From positions 32,264,012 to 32,328,011 of the forward strand of contig CP154954.1 in the NCBI GenBank assembly GCA_039621445.1: a stretch of DNA of 64,000 nt, in the 5' to 3' direction. Numbering within the stretch: position 1 is the first letter of the stretch; each line of letters opens with the position of its first letter. The position numbers were made by a program, and so were the translations under genes. This stretch comes from Euglena gracilis (lineage: Eukaryota > Euglenida > Euglenophyceae > Euglenales). Below are positions 1 to 11,019 of this stretch, piece after piece. Under the pieces are notes generated by a model. That model was not told the DNA's origin, ran no database searches, and worked only from the letters and a program-made list of their open reading frames with translations.

Positions 1-540
1 GTGGGCATAGCCAAGCACCACACCGCCCACGGGCACACCAAGTGCCAGCGCCATAGAACAACGACAGGGACTGAAAAAGACAGGGGGGGGGGGGACGAGG
101 GGTCGGCGTTGAACATCGTACGAGGGACTGAAGGGGGGGCAAAGAGGCGAAGGTGGGGGTGTTCACCTCATCCTGCCCGGTTTGCCGTGCCTTTTGACAC
201 GTTGCCCCCCTCCCGCCGCGAGGAGGCTGGGCACCGCTGAGGTCTCGGTGGGAGGGACAAAGGGGGGGGGGGTCGTGGCTGACCAGGGGGGTTGGGCTGG
301 ACACCACACAGCAAGCTGGGCCAGAAGCGAAGTTAGTGCCGGCCATAAACAGACAAGAAGCCTTCGTGCAACTAAGGGGGGGGGGGGGTTGGGCTGGGTG
401 GGCAACCCGCCAGAGGCGGGGTTTTCTTCTATTTTTGGCGTGAAGAGCCGAAAAAATTTTCCTCCGTCGGCCCCCCCCCCCGGGGGTGGTTGGGTGGGTC
501 CGGCCCCCCCCTCCGGGTCCTAAAGAAGCCTCTGCCCCCC
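1..540. other. Non-coding, G/C-homopolymer-rich edge
   Basis: No convincing exon is visible. The stretch contains several G8-G12 and C10 runs. The palindromic motif CATCGTACGA at 114-123, in a GAACATCGTACGAGGG context, is the reverse-complement form of the motif repeated at 49.2-49.5 kb, so this edge probably carries a diverged inverted copy of that repeat. Confidence 0.5.
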
Positions 541-895
541 CCCCCCGAGGAATCTGCTGAAATAAAGGGGCTGGCGGTCCAGCCCAGCGCAGCCAGGCTG
601 GACCGAAAAAAATTTGGCGCAAAGCGCCGAAAATTTTTTGAAAGAAGGGAGTCGAATTTGGCCAAAAGTGGCATTTTTTGAAGGGTTTCGGGGCCTTTGG
701 CCACAAATTTTGGCAGAAAAATTCCAACTCACCTGGGTTTGGCCTTTTCCGCCAGGTTTTGCGTATCATCTGATTCCAGCCCGGCAGTTGGCTGGATCCC
801 CCCCCCTCTGGAGGGGTCCAGCCAGCACCTTTTTCCAGCCGGCCGGATAGACCCCCTCCCCCCCCCGGGTCCTTAAAGAAAACCTCTGGTGGAGG
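540..895. repeat. CCAGCC/CTTAAG element cluster with GGCGC-AAA-GCGCC hairpin
   Basis: Two adjoining copies of the dispersed CCAGCC-rich family. Diagnostic pieces are a CCAGCC...GGCTGG palindrome, the hairpin GGCGC-AAA-GCGCC at 616-628 followed by GAAAATTTTTT, a CCAGCCAGCACC block and the end sequence GGGTCCTTAAAGAAAACCTC near 867-886. The same modules recur more than a dozen times in the window. Confidence 0.7.
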
Positions 896-1659
896 GAGGC
901 GTCTCTGCTTCAGTGCATTTCTTTGGATGGTAAGAGTCTAAGCTCTTAACAGGTTCTGGATTTGCAGCAAAGGACTTGCTGCAAATCCTTCCAGGATTTT
1001 CTTCAGTGGTTGGAGGTTCTGCATGCCCAGGATGCAGCTGGAAGGCCCTTCTGCAATTTTATGCCACTCAGTTGGAACCCCCCATTTCAACGCACGAAAT
1101 CGCTTCTCCCCACTGCCACCAGAACCCTTTTTATGTTTTTATGTTTCCATGGGGTAAGTTTTTTTTTTGAGGTGTCCGCACGGGGGGGATGTCTGTCTGA
1201 CCGCTCGGTCCTCCAAATTCCCATTCTCCCAAATAAAGGTTGCCATTTTGACCCTTCCCCAGTTGGTCAAGTTTCTACACAAATTGGCCACCTTGCCCCT
1301 AAAAAAATTAAAAAAACAAAACAAACGATGCGCATGCCCGGTTGTCCAAAATCATTTCAGATCTTGCTGAAGAGCGACAGTGCGTCAGGCAGAAACCACT
1401 CAGGTGGTGTATCTCGCGTTTAAGCTTTCTTGTGTCATGTGTGTATGTGCGCACACATGTGGACATAAGAAGTTTGAAACTTTTGTTTTAGAGGGTTTTG
1501 GCCCAGGTTTTTGAACTGCTTGTGACACGTCGCCACTCCATTTATTTATTTTTGTAATTTTCCGGTGGTTACACCTGGGGGAATGGTGCAGATTTGGTGT
1601 TTTTGACCCTCCGAATTATGTCGCCAGGTTGTGGAATCGTCGCCGAATTATGTCGCCGA

Positions 1660-2140
1660 ATTATGTCCCCGGCACTGACCTCCCCAAAATGAGAAATTCA
1701 CCAAAAACCACGAAAACCCCGGTCCTTGCCTCCCCCCCCCCCCCGTGTGGCAACGGCCGGCCCCGGGTGATGTTCTGGAGGTGGGGTGGGTCCATCCTTT
1801 TGCTTGCGTTCTGAGGCCCTGCGGCAGGTTGTGGAGATTTTTGAAGCTGGTTACGAAAGGAATGGAAACTCACATGCAACAAACAAAGGGGGTGGAAATG
1901 GACTGTTGGAGAACTCTGTCACCTGGTGGTTGATGAGGGGGATACAGAACACAGGAGGATTGCCACAAGTTACCAGTTGAATTCGGTGGCAAATTGTCCA
2001 CACTACCCCATTGATGTTTAAGATTCTGTAACGCCCACACAACAGAAAAAAAATATGTCGTTGTTTGCAAATGTGCACATCGACGATGTGTGTATTTGCA
2101 AACACCTTCCACTTTAAAATCAATCAAGCACCTCCTATGC
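1660..2140 (+). repeat. Interspersed repeat family A, copy 1
   Basis: This stretch aligns over about 480 bp with 41640-42275 in the same orientation. Shared landmarks are GTTCTGGAGGTGGGGT / GCTCTGGAGGTGGGGT, TTTGCTTGC, GTTGATGAGGGGGATACAGA and a terminal pair of inverted TTTGCAAATGTGCACAT-like arms. Partial copies lie at 12905-13345 and 21180-21235. No protein-coding signature is visible. Confidence 0.75.
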
Positions 2141-2249
2141 CACCTTGTTTGGAGCTGGAATATGAATGTGATGAAATTTTAGCCTTTACTCCTTTGGACC
2201 ACGTTACCATGAAGATTGCTGGTATCTTTGGTGGTTGGTGTGTGCAAAT

Positions 2250-3782
2250 ACCTGACCATTGAAATGGTTGATTGACACACCAACCGAAATTTTGTTTCAG
2301 TTTTGAAGCCTTAACAACATTTTACCCCAAGTATTTTAGTTCAAAAATCGGACACGGTACATTGACTGGGAAGGGATGTGCCGGCTAAGTTGAAATCTTG
2401 GCATTCAAGGGGCCATATAATGCAAACCCTCACACGCTTTTTGACCTTTTGAAACACATTGCGCAACGCCTCCGTTTTGAGCGAAACAACATCTTCTCTT
2501 GTCTCAGAAGTCCAGGTACCTTTAAACTGAATTATTAAAGATAAAATTTGGAAGTTCGGTAGGTTTGGTGTTTCAGAGATCAAAAAATGGATTTTCATAG
2601 GCCCAACTGCCGATGCCCAAATTTGGACCCAGAACTCTGGTCTGTTAGTTCTACAAAATATCTCCCAATTCAGGATTTTCAAACTGCAGTATTGCCTCAC
2701 CCTCTAATTGGCACGTGTTTCAGTTGCGCAAGTGGTTGTTGTGTGCAGTTGCGACCAAACTGAGCAACAGGTGATGTGCTCATTTGCGCAAACCAACCAC
2801 TTGTGCAATTCACAAGCACACCAATTTCAGCTTGCGTGTGTGACCCTTTTACGCATTTGCGGAAATGGTTGGTTTGAGCATTTGCACACACCGTTCATTT
2901 GTGCAAACGCACACACCGACCACCAATTTATCACAAAGCCACAGTTCAGGGCATAGTTTCAGGCTTTGTCTCACCTTCCTAAATATTTTCAGTACCATCC
3001 CATTTTAATGAGCAGCCGTTTGACAGTTTCGAAACACACACATGCTGGGTGTTACGTACCCCATATGCTGTGGTGGCACCTGCTCTGAGGTACCCCCAGC
3101 CCCACAACCGGCCACAAGTTCATTCCTGTCAGAGCGTCTTTTAAGCTGCAGGGGCCCCACGCTGGGGGGGGGGGGAGGGTGGGGAAGGGGTCCAGCCTGT
3201 TTCCAGCCAGCAGCTTGTGTCCGGCCCCACAGGGTACTTCAGCGACATGCTAAGCCTTGGTCAAGGCTGGGGGTGGGCTGGGTTGCAAAAAAAACGTGTT
3301 ATCATTATTGTCATCGGTCAATGGTATCGTTTTGTTACCACAGCAGGCGGCCAAAACACATCCCATCTCACTGGCACATTCTCAGAACATTATATATATT
3401 CCAACGAATGCCCCTTGTTCGGACCACAAAATTTTTGTCACCTAAGTGTTCATTCACAACAGAAGCAAGCAAGAAGCTACCATGGGGGCAGGCATATTGC
3501 AGGTCTTGTGAATTTTGGAAAGAAGCAGGTTTGAGTTTGAGATTATGGATTAATTGTAGTCCGGCAGCTTAGTGTTATTCAATTTATTTTTTTTGGTTTT
3601 TGAAAAAATTGTTAAAGCAATGCAACTCACGTTTTGCTTTTAACGCTAAATAGTGATTTTCTGCTTAGAAAAAATGTGTGTGTATATATAAAATTTGTGT
3701 GTATGCATAAAAATTAAAAAAAATTGGCTGCCCACCATGTCGTCCACAGGCCAGCACTTACCCAGGATGCGGCCATGACGGA
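2250..3782. other. Intergenic stretch, no gene recognised
   Basis: The composition is AT-richer than the exons. Short inverted motifs built on TTTGCGCAAA/TTTGTGCAAA occur at 2720-2930. Positions 3408-3465 (GCCCCTTGTTCGGACC...GTGTTCATTC) are a diverged copy of the CCCAATGAACG element at 34.94-35.09 kb. Nothing else could be supported. This is the upstream region of the glycosyltransferase gene, and no promoter motif was identifiable. Confidence 0.5.
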
Positions 3783-3965
3783 ATGGCACACGCACTGCTC
3801 CGCCCCCGTGCTGCCATCACTGTGGCGGCGGTGTGGCTGACGCTGCTGGTGGCGGGGGCCGTCTCCACTGAGCCCTCTCCCCTCCCTCCCAACCCGGGGG
3901 CCGTCTTCCCCCCCCCCCAAGCCACGCCACAGCAAACTCTCGGAAGGGGCAGGGCCACCAACGAA
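3783..3965 (+). CDS. PLOD-like glycosyltransferase, exon 1 (signal peptide)
   Basis: The ATG at 3783 opens 61 codons. The N-terminus is a classic secretory signal: a basic stretch (ALLRPR), a hydrophobic core (ITVAAVWLTLLVAGA) and a likely cleavage near residue 28 (AVS/T). A Pro-rich spacer follows. The exon can end at GAA|GTGCCT (donor at 3966), phase 0, to join the acceptor at 4061. An ER signal is what the PLOD/LH3 family needs, because these enzymes glycosylate hydroxylysine in the ER lumen. The start was chosen because the signal peptide begins immediately at this ATG. The intron 3966-4061 is inferred, and other donors are possible. Confidence 0.6.
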
Positions 3966-4061
3966 GTGCCTTCCAGCAAGCCAACCAGCATTGAACGCCG
4001 GCACCGCTGACCTGTGCCGTAGTACAAAAGGATGCCGGGGGGAGGGGACGATTCCGCCCAG

Positions 4062-4523
4062 AAAGTAAAGCAGCTGTGTCTGCATGCATGCAGAAACCCC
4101 CACAGCCTCACCCATCGCGTGGAGTGCCCCCGCCCCCGTCCCCCGCCCGAGGAGCTCAGCCCGAATCCTCCGCCCGAGGAGCTCCACCCGGATCCCTTGC
4201 CCGAGGACCTGCGCCCCAGTCCCCGGCCTGGGGAGCTCTTCTTCTTCACCATCGCGTCGCGGCAGTACGGCTTCGTGTGCGACATGCTCCGCAGCGCCGT
4301 CCGCAACAACATCACGGCCAGGCCCCCAGCCCACCCGCTGGGGTATGGCCGGCGCTCTTTCGTGACAGTAGCCTCCCAAAGCCCTCTGGATTTCTCCGCC
4401 TGGATGTCCTCTCCGAGAGGGTGGGGGCCCGGGCCTCCGATGCACGTGTTCGGGTGGCACGAGAAGCACCTGACAAAGAAGACGAAGGTGGTCAAGATCC
4501 CCCTCATCCTGGCCGCCCTCAAG
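4062..4523 (+). CDS. PLOD-like glycosyltransferase, exon 2 (first half of GT domain)
   Basis: Acceptor TTCCGCCCAG|A, 154 codons, donor AAG|GTGTGG, phase 0 at both ends. The N-terminal part has four imperfect tandem PPPEEL-type repeats (PPPEEL, PPPEEL, PLPEDL, PRPGEL). The catalytic fold then starts with FFFTIASRQYGFVCDMLRSA, the usual first strand and helix of LH3-type glycosyltransferases, and ends with FGWHEKHLTKKTKVVKIPL, corresponding to the conserved lysine-containing helix. Between them lies a segment of about 40 residues (ARPPAHPLGYGRR...) with no clear family counterpart; it could be a lineage-specific insert or a missed small intron. Known for the family: transfer of sugar to hydroxylysine. 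Specificity cannot be read from sequence. Confidence 0.65.
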
Positions 4524-4840
4524 GTGTGGCCCCTCGGGCCGGAGACGGGGGGGGGGGGGGCGTGACCGGGGACTAGGGGACGGGCGGGGAGGGTGCCCAG
4601 GGCCACCCGCCCCGCCTCAACGCCCCCGCTGGCAGATTCTCGGCGGCGGCGGAACGCTGCGCCGCGCACCAACCATCAGTGTCAGATCACTATCAGGCAG
4701 TGCCTTGCGTCAACCATCAGGCTGCAGCCACCAGACACAAGCAAAGGAGGGGGGGGGGCTGTGGCGCCATGGCTGCCTGCGTGTCTGACTGATGCGGATT
4801 AGGGGGGCCGGTCTCCCCTCCCCCTCCCCTGGCCCATCAG

Positions 4841-4948
4841 ACGGTGCCGCCGGACACGGTGGTGGTGATGGTGGATGCCTTCGACGTCCTGTTTGCGGAT
4901 GCTGAGGCAACCATCGCTCGGCGCTACCGGGAGCTGAACGCGGACGTG
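4841..4948 (+). CDS. PLOD-like glycosyltransferase, exon 3 (D-x-x-D metal site)
   Basis: Acceptor CCCATCAG|ACG, 36 codons, donor GTG|GTAGTC, phase 0 at both ends. The core VVVMVDAFDVLFADAE matches the strand and metal-binding motif of PLOD/GT25-like enzymes (usual form V-D-x-x-D-V); the two aspartates (about residues 227 and 230 of the model) would bind the Mn ion and UDP-sugar. This is the most diagnostic exon of the gene. A donor 7 nt further on (4956) is possible, but it would break the phase with exon 4. Confidence 0.8.
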
Positions 4949-5340
4949 GTAGTCGGTATGCAATGATGGTTGAGTAAACATGTCTGTATGTATGACCATG
5001 TCTGCAGTATTGTAACCTTCTTTTATATCCATGTTACACATGCGTGTATGTTGTGTGGTTGAACCGGTCATAAGGCAACTACTGAATTCTCATTCAAAAA
5101 ATCAAGTGTGGTTGTTTTGTTGTTGTTGTTTTTGTATTGAGCGTGCAAGAATTCAAAATGGTGTATGTGTGTGCACATGAATGCATTGGTGCATGCATTC
5201 ACCCACCCAGACACGCATGCACGCACATGCATATGCACATGGGCACAACACTTCTGCACACACGCCTTTACACAACATACCACACCAACCCACCCATCCC
5301 CCACACATGCGCGCGCACACATGCACAGGCTCAGCACAAA

Positions 5341-5345
5341 ACACA

Positions 5346-5396
<51 letters not shown>
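5341..5396 (+). repeat. (CA)n(GA)n compound microsatellite
   Basis: About 11 CA dinucleotides pass directly into about 16 GA dinucleotides. Translations of it (His-Thr, Arg-Glu) are artefacts. Confidence 0.95.
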
Positions 5397-5399
<3 letters not shown>

Positions 5400-5594
5400 A
5401 ACGCGCATGGACGCGCAAACACAATCTCTACCAGTTTCCCTGTTTTGTGAGAATTTTTTTTATATTTTCATGAAAAGATCAAGAAATGTGAAATTGATTG
5501 CGGCGACTGTGGGGGTTGGTTTCGTTGTTTGTCTTTGAATTGTGGAATTGCAACAAATGCTTGCTTTTTGTACGGTGAAGGACAAAGAATTAGG

Positions 5595-6069
5595 GATATC
5601 TTAAGATGGCCGGTGGCTGGTTGAAATTATTTGGGACTAACTCCTGACAGCGACTTGTGGATGCGATATCTTGCAAAAAAAAATGCTACAACCACCCGCC
5701 AACAAACACAAACATACATCCACCCTCTGCGTATGCACCAGCCCTTTGCTTAAGGGTTCGCATTAGCCCCCTCCCCGGATGGCTGTACTGCAGCTAGTCC
5801 AAGTTTAGCTAATGGATTATCTTAAGATGGCGGTGGCTGGTTGAAATTTATTTGGGAATAATAAAGGATCCTGACAGCGGACCTTTTTTCTTACAGCGAC
5901 TTGTGGATGCGATATCTTGCAAACAAAAAATGCTACAACACACCCGCCAAACAAAAAAACACAAACATACATCCACCCTCTGCGTATGCACCAGCCCTTT
6001 GCTTAAGGGTTCGCATTAGCCCCCTCCCCGGATGGCTGTACTGCAGCTAGTCCAAGTTTAGCTAATGGA
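5595..6069 (+). repeat. Tandem duplication, two units of about 220-250 bp
   Basis: Unit 1 (about 5595-5816) and unit 2 (about 5817-6069) share ATCTTAAGATGG, GACTTGTGGATGCGATATC, the CATCCACCCTCTGCG block and GCTAGTCCAAGTTTAGCTAA, differing mainly by small indels. Both lie in the intron after exon 3 of the glycosyltransferase gene. Confidence 0.9.
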
Positions 6070-6165
6070 AATCCTAATGTGTGTGAATGTGTGTGAATGT
6101 GTGTGTGTGTGTGCGCGCGCGTGGGTGTCTGTGAAGGTGTGAGGTGTGGTGTGTGCGAACGTCAG

Positions 6166-6294
6166 GTTCTTTTATGCGAGGGTCCCGTCGGCCCAGGGTG
6201 CGAGCGGGCGTGTTACAATGAAATGCTTGGCCAGACATGCTACGAGCGGTTCCCCCGCCAGCCCTCCAGCCAGGCCCCCGGCCCCTCACCCAGG
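6166..6294 (+). CDS. PLOD-like glycosyltransferase, exon 4
   Basis: Acceptor GAACGTCAG|GTT, 43 codons, donor AGG|GTTCGC, phase 0 at both ends. Joined to exon 3 it reads NADV-VLLCEGPVGPGCERACYN, which sits where family members have V-(V/L)-F-S-A-E-x-x-C-W-P; here Cys-Glu replaces the usual Ala-Glu, and four cysteines follow. The tail is Pro/Ser-rich. The donor GT is embedded in a transposon-like terminal repeat (CAGGGTTCGCTATAAGGA, 6291-6308), so the intron begins at an element end. Confidence rests on phase, position and the Cys-Glu motif. Confidence 0.6.
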
Positions 6295-6334
6295 GTTCGC
6301 TATAAGGAGAGCCATACAGGGTTTAGGTCCGCAC

Positions 6335-7223
6335 GTGAATAACTCGGGCCTGGCGGGGAGTTGGGGGTCAAACCCAGGTGATTCAGAAATCCAGTCGCTC
6401 GCGGCTGAAAAAAAAATTTGGGAACCGGGCCGGGATCATGGTGATAATCCGTCGGTTCTCCTGGTGGCCCCGACCCGGGGGGGGGTGGGCGGGGAGGGGG
6501 GGGGTCGAGGGGGGGTTTCGCCGGTGGTAAGCTTCGCTCTTACCCATAAAGGGATAAGAGCTCAGCGACCCCCCCTTTTTAAGCCCCCCCCCCCTTTGGA
6601 CTCTGCCATTTCGGCCAAAAAATGTCAATTTTCAAAATATCTCCAAAATGAAGCCCAGTGAAAGGAAATGTCCGGAGACCTAAATTGAAGCCCTTGGAAC
6701 GCTCCATCAACTGTGATTTTGGTTTCCCCGCAGCTCCCCGCCCAGTCCGAGATACGGGCGTTTTTTGGCCAATTTGGGCCATTTTGTACACTTTTTCCAC
6801 TGTTCGACGTTTTCGGCCAAAAAAGTCGAAAAAATCGAAAAATAATTTTTGCCCGAAACGATTTTTTTTTTGGCCTCCCGGAACCAGAAAAACTGTTTTT
6901 GAGCCGAAAATGAACGTTTTTTGACCCGCAGCGCCCCGTTTCGGGCACAAAACCCTTGCATTTCAGTCAAAAGAGCTCCATAGAGTGGGCCGGTGTATAT
7001 GGGGGGTCGCTGAGCTCTTATCCCTTTATGGGTAAGAGCGAAGCTTACCACCGGCGAAACCCCCCCCTCGACCCCCCCGCTCCCCCTGGAGAACCGACGG
7101 ATTATCACCATGATCCCGGCCCGGTTCCCGAAATTTTTTTTTTCGGTCGCGAGCGACTGGATTCCTAGTTTCCGAATCACCTTTGTTTGACCCCCAACTC
7201 CCCGCCAGGCCCGAGTTATTCAC
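6335..7223. repeat. Large inverted repeat (arms about 220-240 bp)
   Basis: The left arm (about 6335-6571) and right arm (about 7005-7223) are near-perfect reverse complements. The left arm reads GTGAATAACTCGGGCC ... GTAAGCTTCGCTCTTACCC; the right arm reads it back and ends GGCCCGAGTTATTCAC. The spacer of about 430 bp carries the GTCCGGAGACCTAAATTGAA module. This gives a fold-back structure. Confidence 0.9.
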
Positions 7224-9900
7224 GCGCGAAGGGGTCCAAACTGGGTAGGATTTACCCGCCCCCCCCCTGGATAAGCCCCCCCCCCCCCTGGACTCTGCCA
7301 TTTCGGCCAAAAAAATGGCAATTTTCAAAATATCTCCAAAATGAAGCCAAATCAAAGGAAATGTCCGGAGACCTAATTTGAAGTCCTTGGAACGCCCCAT
7401 CCACCGGTATTTTGATTTCCCCGCCTAGCCCGAGATACGGCCGTTTTCGGCGCAGATGGCCATTTTGTACACTTTTCCCTCTGTTCGACTTAGCCGTTTT
7501 CGGGGGGTGGGGGGTCAAAAAATCGATGTTTTCCAAATTTCTCCGAAATGATGCAAAATCAAAGGAAATGTCCGGAGACCTAAATTGAAGCCCTTGGAAC
7601 GCTCTATCTACTGGGATTTTGGTTTCCCCACAACTCCCCGCCCAACCCGAGATACGGGCGTTTTTCGGCCAATTTGGGCCATTTCAGGCCATTTTGTACA
7701 CTTTTCCCTCTGTCCAACTTAGCCGTTTTCGGCCAAAAAAAGTCGAAAAAAATCGAAAAAAAAATTTTTTTGCCCGAAACGATGTTTTTTGGCCTCCCGG
7801 ACCCGGAAAAACTGTTTTGGAGCCGAAAACGAGCGTTTTTCGACCCGCCGGCGCCCCGTTGTGGGCCGCCGACCCATTGACTTTTGGGTCAAAACCGGGT
7901 CAAAAAAAGTCGAAAAAAATCGAAGAACTTTTTTTTGCCCGAAACGATGTTTTTTTGGCCTCCCGGACCCGGAAAAACTGTTTTTGAGCTGAAAATGAGC
8001 GTTTTTCGACCCACCGGCACCCTGTTTCTGGCACAAAACCCATGGATTTCACAGCTCCATGGATCGCCGTGTATTGGGGTCCTGATGTCGCCCTTTATGG
8101 GTAGAGCGAAGCTTACCTAACTAGTTCCAGTACCACGCGTCAAACCCCCCAAGAAAAAGCCCCCCCCCCCCCAACCGCACCCCCGTGGATCGGGCTGCCC
8201 GCCCCCCCCTTTCGCCGTCCCAAACCATGTTTTCTTATTCCCCCTACTTTCCACCTTCGACCCGCCGCCCCGTTTCGGGACCCCCATTGCAAAATTTCCC
8301 CTTTTTTCAGTCCCAAACTCACTCCCACCTGTTTCTTCGCTCATTTTTCCCCGCGTCTAGACAGCTTGTGTCCACCCCCCCTCCCCTCCGCTAACCCCCA
8401 ACCCACCGATAAATCCTCCATATCCACCCGGCTTTTTTTTTCGCGAGCGACCCTAGTTTCCGAATCACCTTGACCCCCAACTCCGCGCCAAGGCCCGTTA
8501 TTCACGCGCGAGGAACCCGCCCCCCCCCCCCCCCCCCCTGGATATAGCCCCCCCCCCCCTGTGGACGCCATTTCGGGCCATTTCGGCCAAAAAAATGGCA
8601 CATTTCAACATATCTCAAAATGAAAAAAATCTAGTAAAAATGAAGCCAAATCAACGGAAAAGTCCGGAGACTCTAATTTTTTATGCCCCTGGAACGCCCC
8701 ATCCACCGGTATCTTTTGATTTCCGAGTTCCTAGCCCCTGACGCCGGAACAAACGTTTTTGGAGCCGACATTTGTACCGCCTAGCCCGAGATACGGCCGT
8801 TTTCGGCGCAGATGGCCGTTTTGTACACTTTTCCCTCTGTTCGACTTAGCCGTTTTCGGGGGGTGGGGGGATTAAAAAATCGATGTTTTCAAAATTTCTC
8901 GAAAATGATGCAAAATCAAAGGAAATGTCCGGAGACCTAAATTGAAGCCCTTGGAACGCTCTATCTACTGGGATTTTGGTTTCCCTCAACCTTCCCCGCA
9001 CTCCCCTCCCTCCCAACCCTCCCGAGATACGGGCGTTTTTTTTGGCCAATTTGGTTCCATTTCAGGTCCATTTTGTTACACTGAGCTCTTATACCTTTGT
9101 GGGTAAGAGCGGAAGCACGGGCCCGTGGAAGGGGTGTGTTTTGACCCCCCGCCCCGCCCTCCCCTGGGGGTAAGACGAGCTTACCCCCGGGGAAAGGGGT
9201 TGTTTGACCCCCCGCCCCGCCCGCCCCTGGGTAAGACCGCAAAAACTGCAGATTATTACCATGATCTCGGCTCCGTTCGCAGAATTTTTTTTCAGTCACG
9301 AGCGACTGGAGTTTCTGAATAACCTCCGTTTGATCCACAACTCCTCGCCAGGCCCGAGTTATTCACCCGCGAAGGGGTCCAAACTGGGTAGGATTTTCCA
9401 CCCCCCCCCACAGTTTCGACTCTGCCATTTCGCTGGGGTTAGATTATCGGTCAAAAAAGTTGATTTTTCGAAAATATTTCAAGAAATGTACATTATTCCC
9501 GGAAGTGTCGGTCTGACAAAATGTGCCCCTGGAGGCCCTCTATCACCCCCCATTCGCCATTTTGGCTGCCGACACACCTGGCCCCTGTTACTGCGCGCTT
9601 TTGTGGCCGAAAACAGCCATTTTGGAGTGTTTTGGGGCCATTTTTTTTTTTTTTCGTCAAATAAAAATCGATTTTTTTTTCGAAATATCTCGACAATGAA
9701 GCAAAATCCAAAAATATCCGGAGAGCAAAAGTGAAGCCCTTGGAATGCCCTATCCAACCATGGCTGCATGGGTTATTTTCCTCCCAACTCTTCGTGTAAC
9801 CCAAGTTACGGCCATTTTTCGGCTAATTTCGGCCATTTTGTGCAGTTTTGGCTATCCCGAGCTTATTACCTTTTTGGGTAAGATAAGTTGGGGGGGGGAA
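6600..9900. repeat. Degenerate satellite-like array
   Basis: Modules repeat in the same order with 200-400 bp spacing: GGAAATGTCCGGAGACCTAA, then GCCCTTGGAACGC, then CGAGATACGGGCGTTTT, then GCCATTTTGTACAC, then a Cys-free A/T-rich TCGAAAAAAATCG block. Copies of GTCCGGAGAC occur near 6670, 7360, 7575, 8660 and 8930, with a relic near 9720. The right arm of the inverted repeat (GAGCGACTGG...GGCCCGAGTTATTCAC) recurs at about 8440-8515 and 9296-9365. No exon was found. Confidence 0.8.
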
Positions 9901-10361
9901 AGGGGTTGTTTGACCCCCCGCCCCGCCCGCCCTGGGTTAAGATCGGGGCGGTCAACAAATTTCTTTTGGCAAACCCTGGCCCGGACCCTGGACCTGGATG
10001 GTGAGGGGCCCAACTCACCATTCTTTGCCCCGCTTCCAAATGTGAAATTGATGGGGTTCTGAGAGAGCACTGGTTTTTTCCCTTTTGCCTGCGGTTGCCT
10101 GTTGGAACTGCACATGCTTTTTTTTATTCGGAGGAATGGTGTGATTGTCGTCGGGGGTGCGGTCCCCGTGACCCCCCCCCCCGTGAACCCCCCGTGACCC
10201 CCCCCCGTGACCCGCGCCACCCCCGTCAAAATTGGACGGTATTCTGATGAACCAAACTGACCAAGTGTCAAACGAAGTGAAAAAGTGAAGTGTTTAAAGG
10301 CATGGGAATACATTTTAAAAACAATGCGAGGACTTCCTCAGTTCATGTGATTTTTTTTGGT
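9900..10361. other. Intron sequence, nothing recognised
   Basis: C-runs and CCCCCGTGACC repeats occur at 10160-10215; otherwise this is unremarkable AT-rich intron DNA. Confidence 0.4.
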
Positions 10362-10511
10362 AGTTTCAATTACTTTGTCCAAAAGTTTCAATAACTTTGT
10401 CCAAAAGTTTCAATAATTTGTCCAAAAGTTTCAACAATTTTGTCCAAAAGTTTCAATAATTTTGTCCAAAAGTTTCAACAATTTTGTCCAAAAGTTTCAA
10501 TAACCCTGTCC
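10362..10511 (+). repeat. 22-bp tandem repeat, about 7 copies
   Basis: The consensus AAAAGTTTCAATAATTTTGTCC is given here in two pieces: AAAAGTTTCAATAA plus TTTTGTCC. Copies differ at one or two bases. It is a direct repeat with no spacers, so not CRISPR. Confidence 0.95.
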
Positions 10512-10520
10512 ACTCACTGT

Positions 10521-10628
10521 AAGAGCTCAGCACTATTCAAAACCTGGTCAATGAAGGGGTGGGTGCGCGCTTATCAATGAAGGGGTGGGTGCGCGCTTAT
10601 CAAGAGCTCAGCATTATTCAAAACCTGG
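10521..10628 (+). repeat. Nested short duplication
   Basis: AGAGCTCAGCA(C/T)TATTCAAAACC occurs at both ends, and AATGAAGGGGTGGGTGCGCG occurs twice between them. Confidence 0.85.
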
Positions 10629-11019
10629 TCCCCCCCACCCCGCACCTCGACCGAAGGCGGTCCGACCCCCCCCCCCCCACCTGCCTTTATATCGAAGCCT
10701 GCCTTCACCCCATTCCCATGGCACTCTTCTTCTGAGGGCGAAGCCCCACTATGCCGGTGAGTTGAAGAAATGGAGAATCCACCAGGAGACACAAGGGCAT
10801 TGTCTAATGATCACCCTTTTTTTAGCACGCTCTTCATTCCCCTTTTTGGGATGTTGTTTCCATGTGCAAAACAAATATATAAAGTGTCTTGGTTTCACCC
10901 CCTGGTAAAGAGCACAGGTGGTACTGGTCATTCATCGGTAATGGAGGAGAGGCAAACTTTATGTATAGTTACATATAAAGTATAGTGCAGTAATTACGTT
11001 GGGAAGAAAAACTCCCCAG

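Larger units (their letters stand above)
6291..10701. mobile_element. Possible TIR-bounded composite element filling the intron after exon 4
   Basis: The left end is CAGGGTTCGCTATAAGGA (6291-6308). An imperfect inverted match, CCTTTATATCGAAGCCTG, lies at 10684-10701. The same pair of ends bounds a compact copy at 30895-31341. The interior is satellite-like (see the separate entries). The exon 4 donor lies within the left terminus, and the next acceptor is at 11019. This could be one expanded element or two chance fragments of the same family. Confidence 0.35.

Noticed and set aside
616-640. Hairpin plus T-run as a bacterial-type terminator
   Set aside because: Many copies lie inside introns and intergenic repeats of a eukaryotic genome; no transcription unit ends there.
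962-1153. Possible exon ending at a perfect GTAAGT donor (1154)
   Set aside because: No clear acceptor, and neither candidate frame looks protein-like; isolated from other exons.
10362-10511. CRISPR-like 22-mer array
   Set aside because: Units are contiguous without unique spacers, in an intron of a eukaryotic gene.
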